DNA of 64,000 nucleotides from contig DEUM01000013.1 of assembly GCA_002362575.1 (NCBI GenBank), positions 34,888-98,887 of the forward strand. Direction: 5' to 3'. This document shows positions 41,881 through 50,295 of this stretch, in pieces; position 1 is the first letter of the stretch; every line of letters starts with the position of its first letter. The DNA is from Lachnoclostridium sp. UBA3262. GTDB lineage: Bacteria > Bacillota > Clostridia > Lachnospirales > Lachnospiraceae. Under the pieces are notes generated by a model that was not told the origin of the DNA, made no database searches, and worked only from the letters and a program-made list of their open reading frames with translations. The translations under genes and the position numbers were made by a program.

Positions 41881-43473
41881 GTGTTTACTTCATATGAATT
41901 TATAGTTTTTATATCCGTATGTTTTGTGCTCTATTATCTGATTCCCAAAAGGATGCAGCCTTATATGCTGCTTATCGCCAGTTATTTAATTTATTTTTCA
42001 ATCAACGCGTACTATCCGGTCTATCTTTTAGCGACAACATTGACGGTGTACCTGACGGGGAATTTGATTTGGCAAATGAAGCGAAAGCAGACGGAGCACC
42101 TCAAAGAGCACAGGGCAGAAATGTCAAGGGAGGAGCGCAGACAGTATAAGAAGAACTATGAAAGAAAGATGAGAGGGGTACTGGTGCTTTGTCTCCTTAT
42201 CAATCTGGGGATTTTGGCGGTAACGAAATATACTAATTTTTTTATACAAAATGTAAATGCATGGTTTCATTTCTTTGGCAGCAGTAGGGAATGGATCTTT
42301 CGGGATATGCTGGTGCCGCTTGGTATTTCCTTTTATACCTTTCAGTCTATCGGATATCTGCTAGATGTGTATTGGGGGAGAGGAGAAGCGCAGACGAATA
42401 TTTTAAAGTTTGCATTGTTTACTTCCTTTTTCCCGCAGCTGGGACAGGGACCGATTAGCCGGTATCACGACTTGTCCCGGACATTGTATAAATTTCACAG
42501 ATGGGACTGGAAAAATATCCGGTTTGGACTGGAACGTATGCTTTGGGGATATTTTAAAAAATTAGTGATTGCGGACAGGATATCAGCGGCTGTTTCCCTG
42601 CTCACGGGCGAGCCGGAATATTATACCGGCGGGTTTGTCTTTGTGGGAATGATTTTTTATGCCATAGAGCTGTACGCAGATTTTACCGGGGGAATTGATA
42701 TTACAATCGGTATCGCACAAGTATTTGGCATCACGATTACAGAAAACTTTGAGCGTCCTTTTTTTTCAAAAAATATTGCTGAATATTGGAGACGCTGGCA
42801 TATAACAATGGGAACATGGTTTCGCGACTATGTATTTTATCCGCTCAGTATCAGTCGTCCGTTTAAACGCATGACGACATTTATGAAAAAACATTTTGGA
42901 ATGAGTGCGGCAAAGAGAAGCTCTGTCTATGTGGCGACGATTACGGTCTGGATAACGACAGGAATCTGGCATGGGGCGAATTGGAGATATGTTGTCTGGG
43001 GACTGTGCAACGGGGTAATTATTTTAATATCGGAAGAATTATCACCACTATACAAGCGATTTCATAATCGTTTTCCCAAACTGGGAAAGACATGGGGGTA
43101 TCGTGCTTTTCAGATTGCAAGGACTTTTCTCCTAATGTGTTGTTTGCGGATATTTGACAGATACGGCAGTTGCCGTCAGGCATTAAAAGCATTTGTCCAT
43201 ATGTTTACGGAGTTTGATATTTCTGCGTTGACAAAACAGGAATTTTTGGAGCTTGGGATGACAGTAGCGGACTATGGAATTATTTTTGCCGGTATATTGT
43301 TGATATTTACCGTCAGTATGATTGGAAGGCGGCAATCGGTGCGTGAATGGCTGTCAGAAAAACCATATCTTTTGAAATATATAGCTTTTGTCAGTTTATT
43401 CTTTGCTACCATTTTGCTTGGAACCTACGGTATCGGCTATGAGGATTCTGCATTTATTTATAATCAGTTTTAG
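41881..43473 (+). CDS. MBOAT-family O-acyltransferase (DltB/AlgI-like)
   Basis: 530-residue polytopic membrane enzyme that passes an acyl or aminoacyl group across the membrane onto a surface polymer. Signatures: PLGISFYTFQSIGYLLDVYWG, FFPQLGQGPISRY, YADFTGGIDITIGIAQVFG, FERPFFSKNIAEYWRRWHIT and the invariant His in GIWHGANWRYVVWG. Start is the GTG at 41881, after CAGGAG; upstream frame overlaps the previous gene. It functions with the carrier protein (38524) and the SGNH partner that follows. Confidence 0.92.
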   Translation: MFTSYEFIVFISVCFVLYYLIPKRMQPYMLLIASYLIYFSINAYYPVYLLATTLTVYLTGNLIWQMKRKQTEHLKEHRAEMSREERRQYKKNYERKMRGVLVLCLLINLGILAVTKYTNFFIQNVNAWFHFFGSSREWIFRDMLVPLGISFYTFQSIGYLLDVYWGRGEAQTNILKFALFTSFFPQLGQGPISRYHDLSRTLYKFHRWDWKNIRFGLERMLWGYFKKLVIADRISAAVSLLTGEPEYYTGGFVFVGMIFYAIELYADFTGGIDITIGIAQVFGITITENFERPFFSKNIAEYWRRWHITMGTWFRDYVFYPLSISRPFKRMTTFMKKHFGMSAAKRSSVYVATITVWITTGIWHGANWRYVVWGLCNGVIILISEELSPLYKRFHNRFPKLGKTWGYRAFQIARTFLLMCCLRIFDRYGSCRQALKAFVHMFTEFDISALTKQEFLELGMTVADYGIIFAGILLIFTVSMIGRRQSVREWLSEKPYLLKYIAFVSLFFATILLGTYGIGYEDSAFIYNQF

Positions 43474-43487
43474 CGGGGAGGATTACG

Positions 43488-44627
43488 ATGAAAAAAATAA
43501 TTACGGCAATATGTTCCATAGCCTTTGCTGTTGCGGCGCTTTTCCTGCTGCAGAGACTGGTTGTACCGAAATATATGGAGGATGTTCTGGAGGGTTCTTT
43601 CATCCGTGAATACTATGATGAGACAACAGCCCATGATGTCATTATGGTAGGAGACTGTGAAGTATATGAGAATTTTAGTCCGATAGAAATGTGGAATCAG
43701 TATGGCATCACTGGATATATTCGTGGAAGCGCCCAGCAGCTTATCTGGCAGTCCTATTACATGCTGGAAGATACGTTGAAATATGAAACGCCGAAGGTAG
43801 TTATTTATAATGTGCAGTCTATGGTTTATAATACGCCGCAAAAGGAAGAATATAACCGGATGACAATAGACGGCATGCGGTGGTCAAAGACAAAATGGGA
43901 CTGTATTCAGGCTTCTATGCTTGAAGAAGAAAGCGTATTTGATTACCTTTTCCCTATATTGCGTTATCACGAAAGAATTACCGAGTTGGGGCAAAGTGAT
44001 TTTAATTATTTTTGGAATAAACGGAAGGTAACACAGAACGGGTACTATATGCGGATAGATACTATGCCGTATGATGAGGAGAATGCCTTGGAGGAATCGA
44101 AGCCGGAGAATACAACTTTTGGCAATCATGCATGGGACTATCTGAATCGAATGAGGGATTTGTGCAAATCCAAAGGAATTGTTCTTGTACTTGTGAAAGC
44201 CCCAAGTTTGTCGCCGGTATGGTTTGATGAATATGAACATCAAATACAAAAGTACGCAAAAGAAAACAATTTGGATTATATCAATTATCTGAAGCTTGTG
44301 AAAAAGTTAAAGATAGATTATGAGACAGATACATATGATGGTGGATTACATATGAATCTTTCCGGAGCTAAAAAACTGTCTGCGCATTTAGGCGGTTATC
44401 TGGTAAAAAAATACCATTTAGCAGATCACAGAGGAGAGGTTTTATACAGGGATGCATGGAAAGAAAAGGTGGATTTTTATGATCAGATGATTGCGGAGCA
44501 GGAAAAGGAGTTGAAAGAATATGGGTATTTAAAAAGTTTTGGCGGGGAAGCAGAAAAAACGCAGGAAAATAAGAACAATTCCGCAGAAGACGAACAGTTG
44601 GAGGATATCTTCGGTGGTTTTGAATAA
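43488..44627 (+). CDS. DltD/SGNH-like membrane-anchored partner with Cys in place of the nucleophilic Ser
   Basis: 379 residues with an N-terminal signal anchor (IITAICSIAFAVAALFLLQ). Block I, normally G-D-S, reads IMVGDCEVYENFSP, so the nucleophile would be Cys. The Asp-His block is visible as YDGGLHMNLSGAKKLS, and KAPSLSPVWFDEYE supports an SGNH/DltD-like fold. A Glu/Gln/Asn-rich tail ends the protein. Paired with an MBOAT, such proteins carry out or complete the transfer to the polymer. The Ser-to-Cys change could permit a thioester intermediate; that is inference. Confidence 0.8.
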   Translation: MKKIITAICSIAFAVAALFLLQRLVVPKYMEDVLEGSFIREYYDETTAHDVIMVGDCEVYENFSPIEMWNQYGITGYIRGSAQQLIWQSYYMLEDTLKYETPKVVIYNVQSMVYNTPQKEEYNRMTIDGMRWSKTKWDCIQASMLEEESVFDYLFPILRYHERITELGQSDFNYFWNKRKVTQNGYYMRIDTMPYDEENALEESKPENTTFGNHAWDYLNRMRDLCKSKGIVLVLVKAPSLSPVWFDEYEHQIQKYAKENNLDYINYLKLVKKLKIDYETDTYDGGLHMNLSGAKKLSAHLGGYLVKKYHLADHRGEVLYRDAWKEKVDFYDQMIAEQEKELKEYGYLKSFGGEAEKTQENKNNSAEDEQLEDIFGGFE

Positions 44628-44648
44628 ACATGGAAGGATGGATGAAAA

Positions 44649-45137
44649 ATGAAAAAGGAGTTAGGAAGATGGGTAAGCCGTCTGATAATTCTGGCACTGG
44701 TTGTCGTGATGTTGGGGGGAGTGAAAACAGAAGCCGCTTCCAAAGGATACGTGTTTAAGTATAAAGGCGTATCGGTTACTATGAAAGGCAATGCAGCAAA
44801 GCTGATTAAGAAGGCGGGTAAACCGTTGAAGAAAAAGGAAAGCAAGAGCTGTGCCTATAAGGGAATGGACAGAGTCTACCAGTATAAGAATTTCATATTG
44901 GCTACCTATTCCAAAAGTAAAAAGGGTAAGCAGTATGTAAATGGTATTAAGTTCCGTACAAAAAAGGTGGCGACAAAAGAGGGAATCCGTCTCGGAAGTT
45001 CCCTGAATGATGTGTTTGCAAAATATGGTCAGAAAAAGGGTAAGTTTGGCGTGTATACTTATAAAAAGGGAAAGTGTAAACTTCAATTTGAAATTACCGA
45101 TGGAAAAGTTACTACGATTCAGTATGTGTCCAGGTAA
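44649..45137 (+). CDS. small secreted Lys-rich protein
   Basis: 162 residues with a signal peptide (RLIILALVVVMLGGVKTEAA). The mature part is about 20 percent Lys and repeats a short beta-alpha pattern (VTMKGNAAKLIKKAGKPLKK, then IRLGSSLNDVFAKYGQKKG), recalling the BLIP/SmpA-like fold in which a G-x-S-x-x-D-V turn recurs. It is the last gene of the surface operon, 21 bases after the SGNH gene. Function unknown; wall or polymer binding is plausible because of charge. Confidence 0.68.
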   Translation: MKKELGRWVSRLIILALVVVMLGGVKTEAASKGYVFKYKGVSVTMKGNAAKLIKKAGKPLKKKESKSCAYKGMDRVYQYKNFILATYSKSKKGKQYVNGIKFRTKKVATKEGIRLGSSLNDVFAKYGQKKGKFGVYTYKKGKCKLQFEITDGKVTTIQYVSR

Positions 45138-45160
45138 TAATAATTAAAAATAATAAAGCA

Positions 45161-46024
45161 TTACCGATATAAATCCGTAACAAAAGCAAAGCAGTTAAAA
45201 GGCAGTTCTTTACATTTTGCCTTTGCTGCGTTTGCTTTTTCTATATCATCATAAATTCCAAATACTGTTGGACCGCTTCCGCTCATAAGTGAGCCGAGGG
45301 CGCCGTTTTCTTTCATACATTTTTTGATTTCTGCGATTTCCGGGTAAGCCGGAATGGTAACCGTTTCGAGAACGTTACCGATATGTGCACACAGGTCGTG
45401 CAAGTCTCTTTTTTTCATCGCTTCAATCATGCGGTCAATATCCGGATGAGGGGTGTTTTCATCCAAGACCAGATTAGAATAAACAAATTTAGTAGATACA
45501 TGGGTTCCCGGCTTTACAATCAGTATACAGCAGTCCGGTGTCTGTGGTATCGTAGAGAGCTTTTCGCCAATTCCCTCGGCAAGGGCAGTTCCCTTTAATA
45601 TACAGTAAGGAATATCTGCGCCCAGACGCAGACCGCGTTTCATAAGCTGTCGCTTGCTCAGACCGAGCTCATAAAGCTGGTTGATTGCCAGCATACAGGA
45701 AGCGGCATCCGTGCTTCCGCCAGCCATGCCAGCCGCAACCGGAATCCGTTTGTCAAGACGGATATTAAGACCGTCCTCAATGCCAAATTCGTCCATCAGG
45801 AGCTTTGCGCCCTGATAGACGAGATTATCTTTATTGGAGGGCAGGAAACGAAGGTTGGTAGTCAGATGTATGCCGCGGTTTTTTGTTTTTGTCAGCGTCA
45901 ACCGATCAAAGAGCCGTATGCTCTGCATAATCATTTTTACTTCATGATAACCGTCCTCCCGGCGGCGGATAACATCAAGACCGATATTTATTTTTGCCGG
46001 GGCATTTATCCAAATTGAATCCAT
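45161..46024 (-). CDS. ispE: 4-diphosphocytidyl-2-C-methyl-D-erythritol kinase
   Basis: GHMP kinase of the non-mevalonate (MEP) isoprenoid pathway. The 287 residues show INAPAKINIGLDVIRRREDG at the N-terminus, the GHMP ATP loop VAAGMAGGSTDAASCMLAIN, GADIPYCILKGTALAEG and the C-terminal LMSGSGPTVFGIYD. GGAGG precedes the ATG on the minus strand. It is divergent from spoIIR and convergent with the surface operon. Confidence 0.96.
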   Translation of the reverse strand: MDSIWINAPAKINIGLDVIRRREDGYHEVKMIMQSIRLFDRLTLTKTKNRGIHLTTNLRFLPSNKDNLVYQGAKLLMDEFGIEDGLNIRLDKRIPVAAGMAGGSTDAASCMLAINQLYELGLSKRQLMKRGLRLGADIPYCILKGTALAEGIGEKLSTIPQTPDCCILIVKPGTHVSTKFVYSNLVLDENTPHPDIDRMIEAMKKRDLHDLCAHIGNVLETVTIPAYPEIAEIKKCMKENGALGSLMSGSGPTVFGIYDDIEKANAAKAKCKELPFNCFAFVTDLYR

Positions 46025-46110
46025 AGTAATCCTCCATTCTGAGAACGTTTATAATGCCAGCTTACGATCTATTATTTGTAAAAGCTGTAACAATATATTA
46101 CCACACTTTT

Positions 46111-46140
46111 GTATAAAAAGAAAAGAAAAGGAAAAGCTTT
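46111..46140 (+). promoter_or_regulatory. possible sigma-F-type promoter of spoIIR
   Basis: GTATA (46111-46115), 14-base spacer and GGAAAAGCTT (46130-46139). It resembles the forespore sigma-F pattern (GYATA, GGNNANANT), which controls spoIIR in Bacillus; the -10 half is imperfect. Confidence 0.3.
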
Positions 46141-46172
46141 TATAAGAAAAAAATTTCTTTGGAGGGACAGTT

Positions 46173-46805
46173 ATGGATAGAAAGCATAAAATGATGATAG
46201 CAGGTGCCGCAGTGGTACTCGTTATAACGGGAGTACTTATGCATTTTTACGGGGAAGCAACGGAAGGGCAAAAAAGGCAGCGGGCGATTGCGGAGGAAAT
46301 TATACGTCTGCACGTCGTGGCAAACAGTGACAGTGAGGAAGACCAGCAGCTAAAACTGAAGGTAAAGGAAACCATCGTTACATACCTTCGGGGCGAAATG
46401 AAGGATGCGGCGACAGTAGATGAGGCACGGCAGGCGATTCGTGATAATCTGCCGGAAATTGAGGAAATTGCAAATGAAAAAATGAGGAGTGAGGGTTTTG
46501 ATTATACTGCAAAAGCTTCACTTGGGGAATGTTACTTTCCGGTAAAGGAGTATGGGGATTTAACTTTTCCGGCGGGAGATTATGAAGCACTCCGGGTGAA
46601 TCTGGGTTCCGGAGATGGGAAAAATTGGTGGTGTGTCATGTACCCATCTCTTTGCTTTGTCGATTCGGTTTATCAGGTTGTGCCGGATTCCTCCAAGGAA
46701 AAACTAAAAAGTTCATTAACAGAGGAGGATTATGAATCTTTGCTTGATGGCGGGGAGGATGTGACATATTCTTTCAAATTTTTAGAGTGGCTGAAAAGCC
46801 TGTAA
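46173..46805 (+). CDS. spoIIR: stage II sporulation protein R
   Basis: Forespore-made secreted signal that triggers SpoIIGA-dependent processing of pro-sigma-E in the mother cell. The 210 residues have an N-terminal signal/anchor (MIAGAAVVLVITGVLMHFYG), the family core IIRLHVVANSDSEEDQQLKL and VKETIV, and the C-terminal YTAKASLGECYFPVKEYGDL and GDGKNWWCVMYPSLCFVD. Shows that the organism is, or descends from, a spore former. TGGAGGGA precedes the start. Confidence 0.96.
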   Translation: MDRKHKMMIAGAAVVLVITGVLMHFYGEATEGQKRQRAIAEEIIRLHVVANSDSEEDQQLKLKVKETIVTYLRGEMKDAATVDEARQAIRDNLPEIEEIANEKMRSEGFDYTAKASLGECYFPVKEYGDLTFPAGDYEALRVNLGSGDGKNWWCVMYPSLCFVDSVYQVVPDSSKEKLKSSLTEEDYESLLDGGEDVTYSFKFLEWLKSL

Positions 46806-46841
46806 AGAAAAGAATAACTCCCCTTAAATTCGCAATTTTGC

Positions 46842-46870
46842 TTGAATTTGTGCCATTTCCGTGGTAAAGT
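46842..46870 (+). promoter_or_regulatory. promoter of the ddl operon
   Basis: TTGAAT (46842-46847), 17-base spacer, TAAAGT (46865-46870), 48 bases before the ddl start. Confidence 0.5.
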
Positions 46871-46917
46871 AAATTTAGTTATCAATAGAATAAAATTTAT
46901 TATTTGGGGAGTAAACC

Positions 46918-47967
46918 ATGAAAAAGAAAATTGCAGTTATTTTTGGCGGTCAATCTTCGGAGCATGAGGTTTCCTGTCTTTCGGCAATGAATGTTCTGGA
47001 AGGGCTTGACCGGGATAAATATGAGATACATAGGATTGGTATAACAAAAGAAGGTTACTGGCTGTATGTTGGAGACAATGCGCAAATACAGGATGGAAGC
47101 TGGGTAAATGAAACCATTACCGCATTTATTTCGCCAGACCGGAAAAACCCGGGGATTTTGAAAGTGGATGGTTCTCATGTGGAAAATATTCCGATTGATG
47201 TGGCGTTTCCGGTGTTACATGGTTTGTATGGCGAGGACGGTACGATACAGGGCTTATTTGAATTGGCGGGGATTCCTTATGTTGGCTGTGGTGTTTTGGC
47301 GTCATCAGCGAGTATGGATAAAATTTCGACAAAGATTTTTGCCGACCATATTGGTATCCGTCAGGCTGCCTATGTAGCAGATATATCCAAGGATATGAGC
47401 GGAATCGGGAAAACGATGGATGAGGTGGAGGAAAGACTTGGTTATCCGGTCTTTGTTAAGCCTTCCAATGCGGGTTCTTCCCGAGGAGTCAGCAAGGCGC
47501 ACGACAGGATAGAGCTGGAGGCGGCGATTCGGCTGGCAAAGGAGCATGACAACCGGGTTTTAATTGAGGAAAATATAAACGGCAGAGAGGTAGAGTGTGC
47601 CGTGCTGGGAGGACAGGATGCGGAGGCCTCCGTAGTAGGGGAAATTCTGGCGGCAGCAGACTTTTACGACTATGATGCGAAATATAATAATGCGGAGTCC
47701 CGGACGGTAATTGATCCGGATTTACCAGAGAGGATAAAAGAAGAAATCAGGAGAAACGCAGTTTCTGTTTTTCAGGTGGTAAGCGGATTTGGGCTTGCCC
47801 GTGTGGACTTCTTTGTAGAAGCGGATACAAATGAAGTAGTTTTTAATGAAATCAATACACTACCCGGCTTTACCAACATTAGTATGTACCCAATGTTGTG
47901 GGAGGCGATGGGGGTTGGGAAGGCAGAGCTGTTAGACCGTTTGATTGAGCTTGCCTACACCAGATAA
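46918..47967 (+). CDS. ddl: D-alanine--D-alanine ligase
   Basis: ATP-grasp ligase making the D-Ala-D-Ala dipeptide for peptidoglycan. The 349 residues carry SSEHEVSCLSAMNVLEGL, PVLHGLYGEDGTIQGLFELA, PYVGCGVLASSASMDK, VKPSNAGSSRGVSKAHD, IEENINGREVECAVLGG and the metal site VVFNEINTLPGFTNISMYP. GGGGAG precedes the ATG. First gene of an operon with the DUF1934 gene, dapF and the HD-GYP gene. Confidence 0.96.
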   Translation: MKKKIAVIFGGQSSEHEVSCLSAMNVLEGLDRDKYEIHRIGITKEGYWLYVGDNAQIQDGSWVNETITAFISPDRKNPGILKVDGSHVENIPIDVAFPVLHGLYGEDGTIQGLFELAGIPYVGCGVLASSASMDKISTKIFADHIGIRQAAYVADISKDMSGIGKTMDEVEERLGYPVFVKPSNAGSSRGVSKAHDRIELEAAIRLAKEHDNRVLIEENINGREVECAVLGGQDAEASVVGEILAAADFYDYDAKYNNAESRTVIDPDLPERIKEEIRRNAVSVFQVVSGFGLARVDFFVEADTNEVVFNEINTLPGFTNISMYPMLWEAMGVGKAELLDRLIELAYTR

Positions 47968-47986
47968 AAGGAGCAGAGAGAGGGAA

Positions 47987-48415
47987 ATGAAAGACGAAGT
48001 AAAGGTTACGATTAGTGGAACACAGGGGCAGCAGTCCCCGGAGGAAAAGATAGAGGTTGTTTCAATTGGTCAGATGTGCAAGGAGGATGACGCTACCTAT
48101 ATTACTTATGACGAAGTAGTGGGTGAAGAGGAAAATGGTCTTGTACAGGTTGTGAAGAATACATTGAAAATAAATGAGGAGCAGGTTGAGGTTATAAAAA
48201 AGGGGCCGACGGAAAGCCATATGGTGTTTGTGCCGAACCAGACGACCTTTACCTATTATTCAACGCCGCTCGGAGAGCTGGAGGTCAGTGTTCACACTGA
48301 AAATATAGAGAGGGTAAAGAGAAAGAATGGTTTTGCACTGAAAATCCAGTATGGACTGGAGATGAACCAGACCTTTATATCGAGCTGTAATGTAGATATA
48401 AAGGTAGAGCATTGA
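47987..48415 (+). CDS. DUF1934 (YwiB-like) calycin-fold protein
   Basis: 142 residues forming a predicted beta barrel with alternating hydrophobic strands (TYITYDEVVGEEENGLVQVV, FTYYSTPLGELEVSVHTENI, LKIQYGLEMNQTFIS). It matches the DUF1934/YwiB family. Start chosen at 47987, after GAGAGGG; a TTG at 47945 would overlap ddl. Function is unknown; in Firmicutes the gene often sits among housekeeping genes. Confidence 0.85.
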   Translation: MKDEVKVTISGTQGQQSPEEKIEVVSIGQMCKEDDATYITYDEVVGEEENGLVQVVKNTLKINEEQVEVIKKGPTESHMVFVPNQTTFTYYSTPLGELEVSVHTENIERVKRKNGFALKIQYGLEMNQTFISSCNVDIKVEH

Positions 48416-48426
48416 GGAGGTAGTGT

Positions 48427-49269
48427 ATGAAATTGAGGTTTACAAAAATGCACGGTACGGGGAATGATTATGTATATGTAAATCTTTTTCAGGAAACGGT
48501 AGAAAATCCCGGGGAGCTGGCAGTCAAAATAAGTGACAGGCATTTTGGAATCGGTTCGGATGGATTGATTTTGATTGCTCCGTCTGAAATTGCCGACTGT
48601 CGGATGATTATGTATAATGTAGATGGCTCAGAGGGGGCTATGTGCGGGAATGGCATAAGATGTGTGGCTAAGTATGCGTATGAGCATGGAATCGTTCGGA
48701 ATACGCATATAACCGTGGAGACAAAAAGCGGGGTGAAAAGCCTTGAACTCACTGTCGAGGACGGCTGTGTTACCTACATACAGGTAAATATGGGGCAGGC
48801 CGTTTTAAAGCCGGAGGATATTCCGGTAAAGGCGGAGGGAGAGACATTTATTTCGCAGACCATAAATGTGGATGGCAGGGACTACGAGGTTACCTGTGTG
48901 TCTATGGGGAATCCACACTGTGTTATTTTCACAGAAGGGATAGATAAAATGGACTTGGAGAAGCTGGGGCCGAAGTTTGAGAACCACGAGCTTTTTCCAA
49001 ATCGAATCAATACAGAGTTTGTTGAGGTCATAGATGAACATACACTGAAGATGAGAGTATGGGAACGGGGTTCCGGCGAAACCATTTCCTGTGGGACGGG
49101 AACCTGTGCTGTGACAGTGGCGGCTGTGTTGAATGGTTACTGTAAACAAGGGGAAGAAGTAGAGGTGCAGATTCGCGGGGGCAGACTATATGATACTTAT
49201 CAGAAGAATGGAGAAGTACTGATGAAAGGTCCGGCGGCTGTAGTATTTGATGGGGAGATTACGGTATGA
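48427..49269 (+). CDS. dapF: diaminopimelate epimerase
   Basis: Cofactor-free two-Cys racemase converting LL- to meso-DAP for lysine and peptidoglycan. The 280 residues contain FTKMHGTGNDYVYVNLF, the first catalytic Cys in AMCGNGIRCVAKYAYE, GNPHCVIF, and the second in ERGSGETISCGTGTCAVTVA. Overlaps the HD-GYP gene by four bases. Together with ddl and the L,D-transpeptidase it points to a meso-DAP type wall. Confidence 0.96.
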   Translation: MKLRFTKMHGTGNDYVYVNLFQETVENPGELAVKISDRHFGIGSDGLILIAPSEIADCRMIMYNVDGSEGAMCGNGIRCVAKYAYEHGIVRNTHITVETKSGVKSLELTVEDGCVTYIQVNMGQAVLKPEDIPVKAEGETFISQTINVDGRDYEVTCVSMGNPHCVIFTEGIDKMDLEKLGPKFENHELFPNRINTEFVEVIDEHTLKMRVWERGSGETISCGTGTCAVTVAAVLNGYCKQGEEVEVQIRGGRLYDTYQKNGEVLMKGPAAVVFDGEITV

Positions 49270-50282
49270 GATACATCAGTATGGAGCAGGCAGAGCCGGG
49301 GATGATAGTCGGCAAGTCGATTTATAATGAGCAGGGAGTTACGCTGGTAAATTACCGGGTTACTTTGACGGACAAGCTTATATCCCGGATGAAAGAAAAA
49401 GGGCTTATGGGACTTTATGTGGAGGATTCCCTGTCCGATGATATCCGAATCGAGGAGTTAATCAGTGATGAGCTGGAAGTTAAGGCGGCGCAGGCACTTA
49501 GGAAAATGGATATTGACGCGGCGCTGGATGTGGCAGGAGAGATAACCGATGAACTGAGCATGAACGGCGAAATCAGTGTAAATCTGGTAAGTTTGAGGAC
49601 AAATTCGGATTATACCTATAAACACTCGGTCAACGTGGCAGTGTTGTCGGTTCTGACCGGTATGGGCATTGGACTGAAAAAGCCTATGCTTAAAGAATTA
49701 GCGGCTTCCGGGCTGCTTCATGACATTGGGAAAATCAATATCCCGCTTGAGACGCTTGAGAAGGCGGGGCCGCTGACCGAAGAGGAATATGAATTGATTA
49801 AGAAACATTCGGAGTTTGGCTATGAGAAAATAAAAGATGATATTACGATTAGCTCTAAGACTAAAATGGGTGTATTTATGCACCATGAAAATGTAGACGG
49901 AACCGGCTATCCGATGGGGCTGAGAGGCGACCAGATTTATATGTTTGCTAAAATTATTCACATTGCGGATGTGTATGATGCGATAACGAGTGAACGTACA
50001 TACAAAAAGGCGCAGACGCCGAATGAAGCGATAGAATTTCTGATGAAAAATGCCGGAAATATGTTTCAGCCAGAGTATGTGAAGGCATTTATCACTTACA
50101 TTCCGGTATATCCAAAAGGAAGAAATGTAATTCTTTCGGATGGCAATGTTGCGGTTGTAGTGGAGAACCGGCAGCATAATACACTGTATCCGGTTATCCG
50201 GCTGCTTTCTGACGGGACGACGATTGATTTATCCGAACATGAAGATCCGTCATTGTATATTACGGGATTTAAACCATTATAG
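49266..50282 (+). CDS. HD-GYP domain c-di-GMP phosphodiesterase
   Basis: 338 residues. N-terminal DUF3391-like region (about 1-100), then an HD-GYP domain with LLHDIGKINIP (the HD pair), HHENVDGTGYPMGLRGDQI (HHE and GTGYP, the GYP motif) and IIHIADVYDAITSERTYKKA. HD-GYP enzymes degrade c-di-GMP to GMP. No receiver or membrane domain. Its coupling to dapF is unusual functionally but seems to be simple operon neighbourhood. Confidence 0.93.
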   Translation: MRYISMEQAEPGMIVGKSIYNEQGVTLVNYRVTLTDKLISRMKEKGLMGLYVEDSLSDDIRIEELISDELEVKAAQALRKMDIDAALDVAGEITDELSMNGEISVNLVSLRTNSDYTYKHSVNVAVLSVLTGMGIGLKKPMLKELAASGLLHDIGKINIPLETLEKAGPLTEEEYELIKKHSEFGYEKIKDDITISSKTKMGVFMHHENVDGTGYPMGLRGDQIYMFAKIIHIADVYDAITSERTYKKAQTPNEAIEFLMKNAGNMFQPEYVKAFITYIPVYPKGRNVILSDGNVAVVVENRQHNTLYPVIRLLSDGTTIDLSEHEDPSLYITGFKPL

Positions 50283-50295
50283 GAGGACTAGGGGG

